Notes under the pieces: model-generated
Seen by the model: only the letters and a program-made list of their open reading frames with translations
Told to the model about the DNA's origin: nothing
Databases searched by the model: none
In this document: in pieces, positions 1-5,213 of the stretch
How positions within the stretch are numbered: the first letter of the stretch is position 1
Layout: the number at the start of each line of letters is the position of its first letter
Source of the DNA: Candidatus Woesearchaeota archaeon
GTDB lineage: Archaea; Nanobdellota; Nanobdellia; Woesearchaeales; GW2011-AR4
Assembly: GCA_016185865.1 (NCBI GenBank)
Contig: JACPMU010000086.1
Location: forward strand, 1 to 5,386
Direction of reading: 5' to 3'
DNA: 5,386 bases
Program-made: the position numbers and the translations under genes

Positions 1-1012
1 CATGCAGAATCCTTGCCTTGGACATTGCCAGCCTGAAGTTTGAATCATTCATTATGGATTTTATTGCCTTTGTTTTTGATGTCCTTGAATCAGAAACAAG
101 CTTTTCAAAGTATTTCTGGAGGGAAACAATACCTTGGGTTTCAAGCAGCTCAAGGGCATGATGGATTTTCATTACCTCCGCAAGCATTGATATGGCGTTC
201 CACACAACAAAATCTTTTTCTCCTTGGGAAATCCTGCTCCTCAGCTCTGCCTGCAGCTGCAGCAAGTCGGATTTTGAAACATACTTTACATCAGCCCTTT
301 TCAGAATGCCTATTTTTTTCAGCTTCTCAAATTTTTCCCTTAAGAACAAAAGCAGCAGCCTTTGTATGTCTGTGAAAACCTTTGGCAGCTCAACATTGGC
401 CCATTCTATATTCATCTCCTGTATGTACGGCTTTACATCAGGGTCATCATCTGTTCTTACTTCAATGTCCTCTATGAACAGGTTTCTGCAGACTTCCTGT
501 ATCTTGTTCATGTCGCTTCCCGGAGACGCAGTCAATGCGATTATCCTTGGAAACCTTGAAAGCTTCATGAACTGCTTTGCAACAAAAACATAAGCGTAAT
601 CGCCAACAGCCCTGTGCGCTTCATCAACTCCAAGCAGGCAGACTTCCTCAAGATCAATTGACTTGCTTATTATGTCATTTTCCAGTCCCTGTGGAGTTGA
701 AAATATTATTCTTGATTTTTTCCAGAGATCTGCTCTTTTTTCAGGGCTTACCATGCCTGTGAAAACAGCAATATCAGTTTCATCAATCTCAAAGTGCTCT
801 CTGAACACATTCATGTACTGCTCAATCAAAGGGCGAGTAGGACCGATAAAAAGCACCTTGGAGCTCGGGTAATGCTTCAGCCTTTGCGCAGTAAGCATTA
901 GAAAGATGTTTGTCTTGCCCATTCCTGTAGGCAATACAACTAAGGTATTCTTCTCAGCAGCAGTAGCAAGTATAGTCTGCTGGTACAAGCGTGGTTCAAA
1001 GTTCTTAATCAT
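1..1012 (-). CDS. hef: Hef/FANCM-family DNA helicase, N-terminal part (runs off left edge)
   Basis: Superfamily 2 helicase of the archaeal Hef / eukaryotic FANCM type, which remodels stalled replication forks and branched DNA using ATP. The 337 visible codons show the whole first RecA-like domain: Walker A PTGMGKT at residues 28-34, a motif Ia-like stretch near FIGPTRPL (55-62), FSTPQ (104-108), the DEAH box preceded by Val (130-133) and TASPG (161-165). From about 210 the charged helical insert typical of Hef begins (LPKVFTDIQRLLL, then KSDLLQLQAEL). The second RecA domain with motifs IV-VI, and any C-terminal ERCC4-type nuclease domain, lie beyond position 1, so a helicase-only form cannot be excluded. 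The frame is open from ATG 1012 to the edge. A TATA box centred 28 bp upstream and the lack of a clear Shine-Dalgarno suggest a leaderless or nearly leaderless mRNA. It follows the lipoprotein gene by 51 bp but has its own promoter. Family call is firm. Confidence 0.93.
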   Translation of the reverse strand, partial: MIKNFEPRLYQQTILATAAEKNTLVVLPTGMGKTNIFLMLTAQRLKHYPSSKVLFIGPTRPLIEQYMNVFREHFEIDETDIAVFTGMVSPEKRADLWKKSRIIFSTPQGLENDIISKSIDLEEVCLLGVDEAHRAVGDYAYVFVAKQFMKLSRFPRIIALTASPGSDMNKIQEVCRNLFIEDIEVRTDDDPDVKPYIQEMNIEWANVELPKVFTDIQRLLLLFLREKFEKLKKIGILKRADVKYVSKSDLLQLQAELRSRISQGEKDFVVWNAISMLAEVMKIHHALELLETQGIVSLQKYFEKLVSDSRTSKTKAIKSIMNDSNFRLAMSKARILH

Positions 1013-1035
1013 ACAAAACAAGAGATATTTTTGGG

Positions 1036-1043
1036 TTTATAAG
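1036..1043 (-). promoter_or_regulatory. TATA box of the helicase gene
   Basis: On the minus strand this reads CTTATAAA, a good archaeal TATA box. Its centre is about 28 bp before ATG 1012, so transcription should start at or within a few bases of the start codon. It begins only about 20 bp after the stop of the lipoprotein gene, so the helicase is probably a separate transcription unit. Confidence 0.65.
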
Positions 1044-1063
1044 GTTTGTTGAAAATATAGAAT

Positions 1064-1822
1064 TTATTTCTCAACCTCAACAGTCAGCGTTGCTTTCTTC
1101 ACTCCCGATGACGGCCACCATGAGGTTATTCTTGTTTCATCCTTCATTGTGAATTCCCTTGTTACAGGCTGCTCGCCTTTTAATTTATAGTTTATGTCAT
1201 CAAAAGGGCCTTTCACATCAAGCCCTGCAAAATAAATTGAATCGTCCCTGAACTTGAAATGGATAATGACCTTGTCGCCAATCTTTGCCTTTATTGAGCC
1301 TGGATAAAATCCTTTGTCATCAGATTCAACGGTAAATTCCGCAATACCTTGCTGTTGCACTGGCTGAGGAGGAATGTAATCAGACTCGACATTTATGGAT
1401 ATGCTTTTTGTTACTTTTGGAGTTAATGAGGAATGGTCGCTTTTGACAAGCTCTGCAACAACTGAATGCTTGCCTGATGTCACATTTTCAAATGTAAAAA
1501 CAGTTTGAGGGCCAAGTTTTTTCTCGCTGTCCAGCCATACATGAAAATGCCCTTCCCCATCTTTGACAGGCTCTCCAACAGGCACAATATTGAAATTTTC
1601 TGCATCAACATTTACAGTCACTTTAGAGCTTTTTATCAAACCACCATCACTTGGAGAAACAATTGTTAATGCTGGATTTTTTGGCTCTTCAACAATCACT
1701 TTTTCAAAAGCCTTCTCAGGCTCTGGAGGAACAATCTTTGTATTTGCCTGTTCAGTCTGAGGCGCGCATGCAAATACCAAAATCATCAGCGACAGCAGCA
1801 AAATAAAATATTTTTTCCCGAT
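1064..1822 (-). CDS. Predicted secreted lipoprotein: DUF4399-like domain plus cupredoxin-like domain
   Basis: Likely surface-anchored protein of unknown function, last gene of the S2P-like operon. I start it at ATC 1822 (252 aa): this gives a proper signal peptide (GKKY, hydrophobic run, lipobox VFAC with Cys19) and lies exactly 5 nt after GAGGCGG. The first ordinary start, TTG 1801, has no Shine-Dalgarno and removes the two n-region lysines; an in-frame TGA just before ATC excludes earlier starts. After a Pro/Glu-rich linker, residues about 52-147 resemble DUF4399: SPSDGG, GEGHFHVWLD with His93 and His95, then GKH and DHSSLTP. A PPQPVQQQ linker leads to a cupredoxin-like fold at about 159-252 (GFYPGSIKAKIGDKV near its start). 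The usual His/Cys/His/Met copper ligands are absent: the C-terminal loop is SWWPSSGVKK, with no Cys or Met. A copper redox role is therefore unlikely; ligand binding or a structural surface role is a guess. Gene certain, start and function less so. Confidence 0.82.
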   Translation of the reverse strand: MGKKYFILLLSLMILVFACAPQTEQANTKIVPPEPEKAFEKVIVEEPKNPALTIVSPSDGGLIKSSKVTVNVDAENFNIVPVGEPVKDGEGHFHVWLDSEKKLGPQTVFTFENVTSGKHSVVAELVKSDHSSLTPKVTKSISINVESDYIPPQPVQQQGIAEFTVESDDKGFYPGSIKAKIGDKVIIHFKFRDDSIYFAGLDVKGPFDDINYKLKGEQPVTREFTMKDETRITSWWPSSGVKKATLTVEVEK

Positions 1823-1827
1823 TCAAA

Positions 1828-1834
1828 CCGCCTC
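1828..1834 (-). promoter_or_regulatory. Shine-Dalgarno-like site deciding the lipoprotein start
   Basis: GAGGCGG on the minus strand overlaps the TAG stop of the preceding gene and ends 5 nt before ATC 1822. The same 5-nt spacing occurs before the small membrane protein, PRC-barrel and zinc-ribbon starts in this window, which favours ATC 1822 over TTG 1801. Confidence 0.55.
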
Positions 1835-2157
1835 TAATATTTCGTGTCCTTCAGAATCTTTTTGTCATACAGCTTATAGCTTAATATTGCGCCTATTGCA
1901 AACAATGCAACCACAACCATCCTGCTTCCGTAATAAACCCCAATAAGGTAGCCTATGACAAACCCTGTAATTATCATGACATAAGGAAATTTCATCTTGT
2001 GCTTCCTTTCGTAAATCAGCCTTCCTGCAAAAAACCCGGACAAAAATATTATGACGTAGCTTATGGCTGCGCTAGGAGCAGATAACGCAATCACAATCCC
2101 GACTACCATAAGCACCAAAAATAATGATTCATACCAATTTTTGTAAAAGTCAAGCAT
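1834..2157 (-). CDS. Small multi-pass membrane protein of unknown function
   Basis: A 107-aa protein that I do not recognise as a named family. It is almost entirely hydrophobic. Approximate membrane segments are residues 11-28, 31-47, 58-77 and 78-94, separated by a short basic loop (YERKHKMK) and ending in a Lys-rich tail (YDKKILKDTKY). By the positive-inside tendency the basic loop and tail are probably cytoplasmic. Two adjacent ATG codons exist (2160 and 2157); the second is preferred because GAGG ends 5 nt before it but only 2 nt before the first. The gene starts a few bases after the TGA of the S2P-like gene and ends 11 bp before the lipoprotein start, so it is the middle gene of a tight three-gene operon. 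It may partner with either neighbour in the membrane; that is inference from position only. Confidence 0.85.
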   Translation of the reverse strand: MLDFYKNWYESLFLVLMVVGIVIALSAPSAAISYVIIFLSGFFAGRLIYERKHKMKFPYVMIITGFVIGYLIGVYYGSRMVVVALFAIGAILSYKLYDKKILKDTKY

Positions 2158-2166
2158 CATAGCCTC

Positions 2167-2925
2167 TCACTTTGGGCCTGCCCAAAGCTTTCTTTCAAAG
2201 CTTATGTAATATGTTAGCCATAAAATTATTCCGACTAAAAATGAAAGCACCAGCGCGAAAAGCAAAGGTATGTTCACTATCATCATAATGGTTGAGACAG
2301 CAATTGCCGGCAATGCAAACGCATAAAGCATCCTGCTCCCGAAGTATATCTTGCTGCCGTCAAGAGGAGGAATCGGCAGCAGGCTTGTTATGGCATAAAC
2401 AACATTGAATATGATGGCTTTTTGTATTAAAGGGTTTGGAAAGAAGGAATTCAGGGTTTTCAGCAAGATGATAAGCATCAAAGTGAAAAGGGGGCCTGCT
2501 AATGCAACCATGGCTTGTCCAAAATAATTTATATCATATCTGAACCATCCCAAGCGGTGCCCTGCTATATGATGCAGCATGAAGCCGCTTGGCACAATGA
2601 GCCACAAGCTGCCGTTGCTTACGAATGCAATAATCAAAGCAGCTATCAGTCCAAATGTCCACATCCTGTACTCTATCCTGTAGCCAATGGCCAGTCCCCA
2701 TGCCCTCTGGCCAAAATCATGGATTAAAATAGACAATGCAACAATCAGCACAGCATTGAACAGATTGTAAAGCCCTGCAGCAGTATCAAAGCTTGCTGCG
2801 CCCCACTCTTTAAAGGAAATTATGAATGCAACGGCAAAAATTGCTATGATCATGCCCCTTACTTCATGATGCGTAAATTTGTAATATCTCCTTATCTTGT
2901 CAAAAAAGTCACCTATATCTCCCAT
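2167..2925 (-). CDS. Site-2-protease-like (M50 family) membrane protein with degenerate zinc motif
   Basis: A 252-aa polytopic membrane protein related to archaeal M50 / site-2 proteases, which normally cut substrates inside the membrane with a zinc ion. Numbering is from ATG 2925. A short soluble N-terminus is followed by about six hydrophobic segments. The second motif of the family is well kept: Asn174, then LLPIPPLDG with Asp189 as a metal ligand, plus AGPL at 143-146 where S2Ps have a Gly-Pro-Leu turn. The first motif, normally HExxH, reads HDFGQ (69-73), so the catalytic Glu is Asp and the second zinc His is Gln; downstream GYRIEYRMW fits the family. The protein is therefore probably a pseudo-protease, or has altered metal binding. 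ATG 2925 is chosen because a TATA box lies about 28 bp upstream, implying a leaderless mRNA; TTG 2934 and GTG 2931 would lie at or before the transcription start. First gene of the operon with the small membrane protein and lipoprotein. Confidence 0.88.
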   Translation of the reverse strand: MGDIGDFFDKIRRYYKFTHHEVRGMIIAIFAVAFIISFKEWGAASFDTAAGLYNLFNAVLIVALSILIHDFGQRAWGLAIGYRIEYRMWTFGLIAALIIAFVSNGSLWLIVPSGFMLHHIAGHRLGWFRYDINYFGQAMVALAGPLFTLMLIILLKTLNSFFPNPLIQKAIIFNVVYAITSLLPIPPLDGSKIYFGSRMLYAFALPAIAVSTIMMIVNIPLLFALVLSFLVGIILWLTYYISFERKLWAGPK

Positions 2926-2946
2926 AACCACCAAATTGGAAATATC

Positions 2947-2958
2947 ATATTTAAATAT
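2947..2958 (-). promoter_or_regulatory. TATA box of the S2P-like operon
   Basis: ATATTTAAATAT, a perfect 12-bp palindrome containing an archaeal TATA box, lies between the TraB-like stop and the S2P-like gene. Its centre is about 28 bp before ATG 2925. It is probably read on the minus strand for the operon; the plus-strand direction would lead into the antisense of the TraB-like gene. Confidence 0.65.
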
Positions 2959-2964
2959 ATTGTT

Positions 2965-3516
2965 TTATCCAACAGAAAAGCTGAAGCTTATCTCAGGCTC
3001 TTTCACCATTTCAATGACCTCATCAACATGGCCTGCTCCCAATATGACAAGAATTTTTTTGCTGTTGCCCATCATCAGTTTCTTTATATTGCCGGCAATG
3101 ACAGCATTCCTTTCTTCTATAAGCACCTTGTAGAAATTGGGGTACCTTTCTTTCAGATTGCTGGTCAATTTCCTGATTATTTTTTTGTCAGGGACTGCTG
3201 CCAAGTCAAACTCGAGCTCTTTTTTCCTTGTGAACAATGCTTTAAGCAAGTCAATTAAAAAATTAAATTTTTCTTTCCATGTTATTGCCTTTGAAAGCCT
3301 CTGCAAAGTAATTTCTATGTCCTGGTCTATCAGCGCAATCTGAATTTTCTCCCTTCTGGCAATCTTAACAGCTTCTTTCATCTCTGAGCCGGGAGCTACT
3401 CCAACAAGCTTTCCCAATTTCCTTTCTGCCCATGCGCCGAACAGCGAAAAAAGGAACCCTTTAACGCCGATGCTTCTTATGATTCTCAGCTCTATCTTTC
3501 TCTTGGCATTGCTCAT
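2965..3516 (-). CDS. TraB-family protein, N-terminally truncated
   Basis: Member of the TraB/PrgY ('pheromone shutdown') family, part of the TIKI/TraB/EreA-ChaN-like superfamily with proposed metal-dependent activity; its archaeal role is unknown. From ATG 3516 the 183 residues include the conserved middle GVAPGSEM (39-46), ALIDQDIEITLQRL, and near the end EERNAVIAG and LGAGHVDEV, containing the second GxxH motif. Clear family sequence continues upstream of this ATG in the same frame (KPSVIALELDRKR, ending in HAL just before Met1), but there is no ATG, GTG or TTG there and the frame closes at TAA 3609-3607. The N-terminal GTxHVxxxS segment, carrying the first GxxH motif, is not encoded in any frame nearby. 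ATG 3516 has no clear Shine-Dalgarno. The gene may be decaying, may start at a non-standard codon, or may be a shortened inactive form. No membrane helices of the long archaeal TraB forms follow. The stop is followed directly by the S2P-like promoter. Confidence 0.8.
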   Translation of the reverse strand: MSNAKRKIELRIIRSIGVKGFLFSLFGAWAERKLGKLVGVAPGSEMKEAVKIARREKIQIALIDQDIEITLQRLSKAITWKEKFNFLIDLLKALFTRKKELEFDLAAVPDKKIIRKLTSNLKERYPNFYKVLIEERNAVIAGNIKKLMMGNSKKILVILGAGHVDEVIEMVKEPEISFSFSVG

Positions 3517-3606
3517 CAGGGCATGCAGCCTTTTTCTGTCCAGCTCCAGGGCTATTACGGATGGCTTTTCCTCTTCTATGCGCTTTTTAACCTCGATACA
3601 GGTTAT
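3517..3606 (-). other. In-frame TraB-like coding upstream of the first usable start
   Basis: Thirty codons in the same frame as the TraB-like gene encode family-like sequence from about 3597 onward (IEVKKRIEEEKPSVIALELD), followed by RKRLHAL directly joined to Met1 at 3516. None of the codons is ATG, GTG or TTG. The upstream limit is an in-frame TAA inside the ATTTAAAT promoter element. This is either translated from an unusual codon or is the remnant of a lost 5' end. Confidence 0.6.
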
Positions 3607-3613
3607 TTAAATA
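3604..3613. promoter_or_regulatory. Palindromic TATA-like element between TraB-like and PRC-barrel genes
   Basis: TATTTAAATA reads the same on both strands. Read rightwards, its centre is only about 22 bp before ATG 3631, which would put the transcription start inside the PRC gene and past its Shine-Dalgarno; a weaker T-rich box near 3583-3590 fits that gene better. Read leftwards, it would start transcription near 3583, inside the truncated 5' end of the TraB-like gene. Which gene it serves is unresolved. Confidence 0.4.
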
Positions 3614-3619
3614 TTGAAA

Positions 3620-3625
3620 GGTGAT
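3620..3625 (+). promoter_or_regulatory. Shine-Dalgarno site of the PRC-barrel gene
   Basis: GGTGAT ends 5 nt before ATG 3631 and matches the expected anti-Shine-Dalgarno of archaeal 16S rRNA. It fixes the start at 3631 rather than at the internal ATG 3640 and implies a transcript with a short leader. Confidence 0.7.
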
Positions 3626-3630
3626 TCAAA

Positions 3631-3921
3631 ATGCTGAAGATGAAAAAGATAAGCGAAACATATGACATGAGGGTTTTTACCGATAATGGCGAGTACTTTG
3701 GCGATGTTGAAGAGTCCATTCTTACGCAAAACAAGGTTTTTGGATGGAGGGTAAGGGCAACAAAAAACTCCTTCCTTAACAAGGTCCTTGGAAGCGCAAA
3801 AGGAGTTATTGTTCCCCACCAGCTTGTCAAGTCGGTAGGGGACATTCTGATAATAAGCAAGGCTGCTGTTCCTTCATATTCTGAGGGAGAAAGCGAGTCA
3901 AAAGCAAAAGGCGACGATTAA
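3631..3921 (+). CDS. PRC-barrel domain protein
   Basis: A 96-aa single-domain PRC-barrel protein, a small beta-barrel fold found in RNA-processing (RimM), photosynthetic and archaeal cell-division proteins. Residues about 5-78 form the domain: DMRVFTDNGEYFGDVEE gives the first strands, VFGWRVRA the middle, and KGVIVPHQLVKSVGDILII the conserved end with a Gly-Asp turn. A polar Ser/Glu/Lys tail follows and is probably disordered. There is no signal peptide or membrane segment, so it is cytoplasmic. Small archaeal PRC-barrel proteins such as haloarchaeal CdpB1/CdpB2 link to SepF and FtsZ in cell division, so a division role is possible. Nothing in the sequence or neighbours proves it, because PRC-barrels are common and varied in archaea. 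It is divergent from the TraB-like gene, convergent with fic, and the only protein gene on the plus strand. The start is fixed by the GGTGAT site. Confidence 0.85.
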   Translation: MLKMKKISETYDMRVFTDNGEYFGDVEESILTQNKVFGWRVRATKNSFLNKVLGSAKGVIVPHQLVKSVGDILIISKAAVPSYSEGESESKAKGDD

Positions 3922-3955
3922 AAGCCCATAACCCCATACAGTAACAAATTTTAAA

Positions 3956-4807
3956 CTAATTTTTCCCCAAATACTTCCTATGGGCGCTTATGTATTTTCT
4001 AATAAGCCAATTGACAAAGTCATTCTCAGACTTTGAAAGAGCATGATAATAGGATTTTCTTTTCTTGTGCTCAATTATCAAAAGCGGGTAATTGCCTTTT
4101 CTTAGCAAATAAGCGATAATAAGCCTTCCAATCCTGCCGTTGCCGTCTCCAAAAGGATGGATTTTCTCAAATTTGTAATGCGCTCTGGCTGCAAGCTCCA
4201 CAGCATGAACTGTTTTTTTGCTCTTGCTGAGCCATTCAAAAAACTCTTTCATCAGCTTATTGACCTCTTGCCAGTCTGGCGCCCTATAGCTGCCAACTCG
4301 CACCAGATAATCCCGAAACCTGCCAGCAATATCCTGCTTTGTGTCTGAAAATATCTCTTTATGCCACTTAAGCAGCATATCAGCAGAAAGCTCATACTTC
4401 TCATTAATAGCTTTGAAAAATGTTTTAGAATGGTTTATTGTTTCCTGAACATCTCTTAAAGGCTTATTTGGCGATATTTTCCTTTTTATTATGTCTTCTG
4501 TCTCGTGCAGTGTTATCGTTGAGCCTTCTATGGCATTGGTGTTATAGGTAAAAGAGACTGACAAGTCAATAAGAATCTCCTTCTTTACGGATCCCGGATA
4601 TTTTTTCCATTCAATTCTGAAATTTTTCCGAATAGCGTTCAATTTTTTGAATGTGCCCTGCATGCACTCGCGCAGAAATTCTTTTCTTATTTCTTCCAGG
4701 TTTTTTGGAATCTCTTTTCCAAGATATTTTTCCCTGTGTACTACTTTGCCATCCGCCCTAAAAGAATGCGCCAGATAATAGTAATCCTTATGTTTCATAA
4801 CTTTCAT
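3956..4807 (-). CDS. Fic family protein (class II, autoinhibited AMP-transferase)
   Basis: Predicted Fic enzyme, which moves AMP (or another nucleotide moiety) from a nucleotide onto hydroxyl side chains of target proteins. Numbering is from ATG 4807 (283 aa). The catalytic motif is complete: HPFGDGNGRIGR at 207-218, with catalytic His207, metal-binding Asp211 and phosphate-binding Arg215/Arg218. An N-terminal inhibitory helix motif, TNAIEG at 90-95, matches (S/T)xxxE(G/N), placing it in class II, where the Glu blocks ATP positioning until relieved. The first 35 residues (KDYYYLAHSFRADGK, then KYLGK) form a small Tyr- and basic-rich N-terminal module that I recognise as recurrent in archaeal Fic proteins but cannot assign. 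ATG 4807 is preferred over TTG 4822 because the TATA box centre is 27 bp upstream, implying a leaderless mRNA. No antitoxin gene sits beside it. Its promoter lies inside a perfect inverted repeat, so expression is probably repressed by a DNA-binding dimer. The target protein is unknown. Confidence 0.92.
   Translation of the reverse strand: MKVMKHKDYYYLAHSFRADGKVVHREKYLGKEIPKNLEEIRKEFLRECMQGTFKKLNAIRKNFRIEWKKYPGSVKKEILIDLSVSFTYNTNAIEGSTITLHETEDIIKRKISPNKPLRDVQETINHSKTFFKAINEKYELSADMLLKWHKEIFSDTKQDIAGRFRDYLVRVGSYRAPDWQEVNKLMKEFFEWLSKSKKTVHAVELAARAHYKFEKIHPFGDGNGRIGRLIIAYLLRKGNYPLLIIEHKKRKSYYHALSKSENDFVNWLIRKYISAHRKYLGKN
3960..3964 (+). terminator. Possible T-run terminator of the PRC-barrel gene
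   Basis: A run of five T on the plus strand, about 40 bp after the PRC-barrel stop, is preceded by an AT-rich stretch and lies just inside the convergent fic 3' end. Archaeal termination usually needs only T-rich tracts, but this one is short, so the call is weak. Confidence 0.25.
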
Positions 4808-4816
4808 ATTATGTAA

Positions 4817-4870
4817 ATACAATTACATCTATTTATATTTTTCGTTTTTTTAGTAAAAATGTAATTGTAT
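4817..4870. repeat. Perfect 12-bp inverted repeat flanking the fic TATA box (probable operator)
   Basis: The arm ATACAATTACAT at 4817-4828 and its exact reverse complement ATGTAATTGTAT at 4859-4870 are separated by 30 bp that contain the fic TATA box. A further ATGTAA at 4811-4816, next to the start codon, repeats the first six bases of the outer arm. One arm covers the predicted transcription start and the other lies just upstream of the TATA/BRE region, a usual layout for archaeal repressor sites. The regulator is not encoded recognisably in this window. Confidence 0.65.
4830..4837 (-). promoter_or_regulatory. TATA box of the fic gene
   Basis: TATAAATA on the minus strand, centred about 27 bp before ATG 4807, is a near-ideal archaeal TATA box with an A-rich BRE-like stretch upstream. 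It implies a leaderless fic transcript and excludes the upstream TTG 4822 as start. Confidence 0.75.
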
Positions 4871-4877
4871 AGAACAG

Positions 4878-5174
4878 CTAAAAACTCATAACCCTTGCGT
4901 TGCAGTAAGGGCAGTTTCTTGGCTTATTTGTTTCAGGGTCAATCTTGAACTTGTAGCCGCATGAAGTGCATTTGTGGCCTACTTTGGATGATTTTGCCTC
5001 TTCTGCTGCCTTTTCCTCTTTTTGATGAAAAATCTCTTCTTTTATTTTCTTATGAATGCTTTTGTTCTTGATGCAGTCCGGGCACACAACCATCCTTAAG
5101 TCGATATCAAGCTTCAGTGAGGAAGAAGGCACCTTGTTGCCGCATTTCTTGCATGGAACCATTACATCTGCCAT
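4878..5174 (-). CDS. Small protein with two zinc-binding Cys clusters (zinc ribbons)
   Basis: A 98-aa soluble protein with two four-cysteine metal sites. The first uses Cys8/Cys11 (CKKC) and Cys31/Cys34 (CPDC), the second Cys69/Cys72 (CTSC) and Cys88/Cys91 (CPYC); all eight are present, so both should bind zinc. They are joined by a charged Lys/Glu-rich segment at about 37-66 that is probably helical or a short coiled coil. The C-terminal part (CGYKFKIDPETNKPRNCPYC) is a typical rubredoxin-like zinc ribbon. Such proteins often bind nucleic acid or act as adaptors, but I cannot name a specific function. The start is supported by GGGCGG ending 5 nt before ATG 5174 and by a TATA region about 46 bp upstream, so this mRNA should have a short leader. 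Its stop lies about 8 bp from the upstream arm of the fic operator. It is divergent from the tRNA-Gly gene. Confidence 0.87.
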   Translation of the reverse strand: MADVMVPCKKCGNKVPSSSLKLDIDLRMVVCPDCIKNKSIHKKIKEEIFHQKEEKAAEEAKSSKVGHKCTSCGYKFKIDPETNKPRNCPYCNARVMSF

Positions 5175-5179
5175 TTTTA

Positions 5180-5185
5180 CCGCCC
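5180..5185 (-). promoter_or_regulatory. Shine-Dalgarno-like site of the zinc-ribbon gene
   Basis: GGGCGG on the minus strand ends 5 nt before ATG 5174. It shares the GGCGG core with the lipoprotein gene site, differing from the ideal GGAGG by one base. Confidence 0.5.
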
Positions 5186-5213
5186 TTTTAAACAGAAATT
5201 TTTTAATGTAGTA

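Noticed and set aside
40..872. Plus-strand open frames of 60-133 codons over the first 900 bases
   Set aside because: They overlap the clearly coding minus-strand Hef frame, have Ser/Phe/Leu-rich shadow composition and no domain signal.
1563..1760. Plus-strand 65-codon frame inside the lipoprotein gene
   Set aside because: It is the antisense of the lipoprotein's N-terminal half, with no ribosome site or recognisable motif.
2562..2579. HHIAGH in the S2P-like protein as a relocated HExxH zinc motif
   Set aside because: It lacks the motif Glu and sits well away from HDFGQ, which aligns with the normal zinc motif. It is mentioned only as possible extra ligands.
2515..3343. Plus-strand open frames over the S2P-like and TraB-like genes
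   Set aside because: They are antisense shadows; the minus-strand frames carry family motifs.
3603..3860. Minus-strand 85- and 70-codon frames opposite the PRC-barrel gene, considered as a missing TraB N-terminus
   Set aside because: Neither encodes a GTxH segment, and the PRC frame with its GGTGAT site explains the region. The 70-codon frame ends at the TAA before the TraB-like extension.
4817..4870. Inverted repeat read as transposon ends or a hairpin terminator
   Set aside because: The arms enclose only 30 bp with a TATA box, there is no transposase or target duplication, and the AT-rich stem lacks a following T-run in a fitting place.
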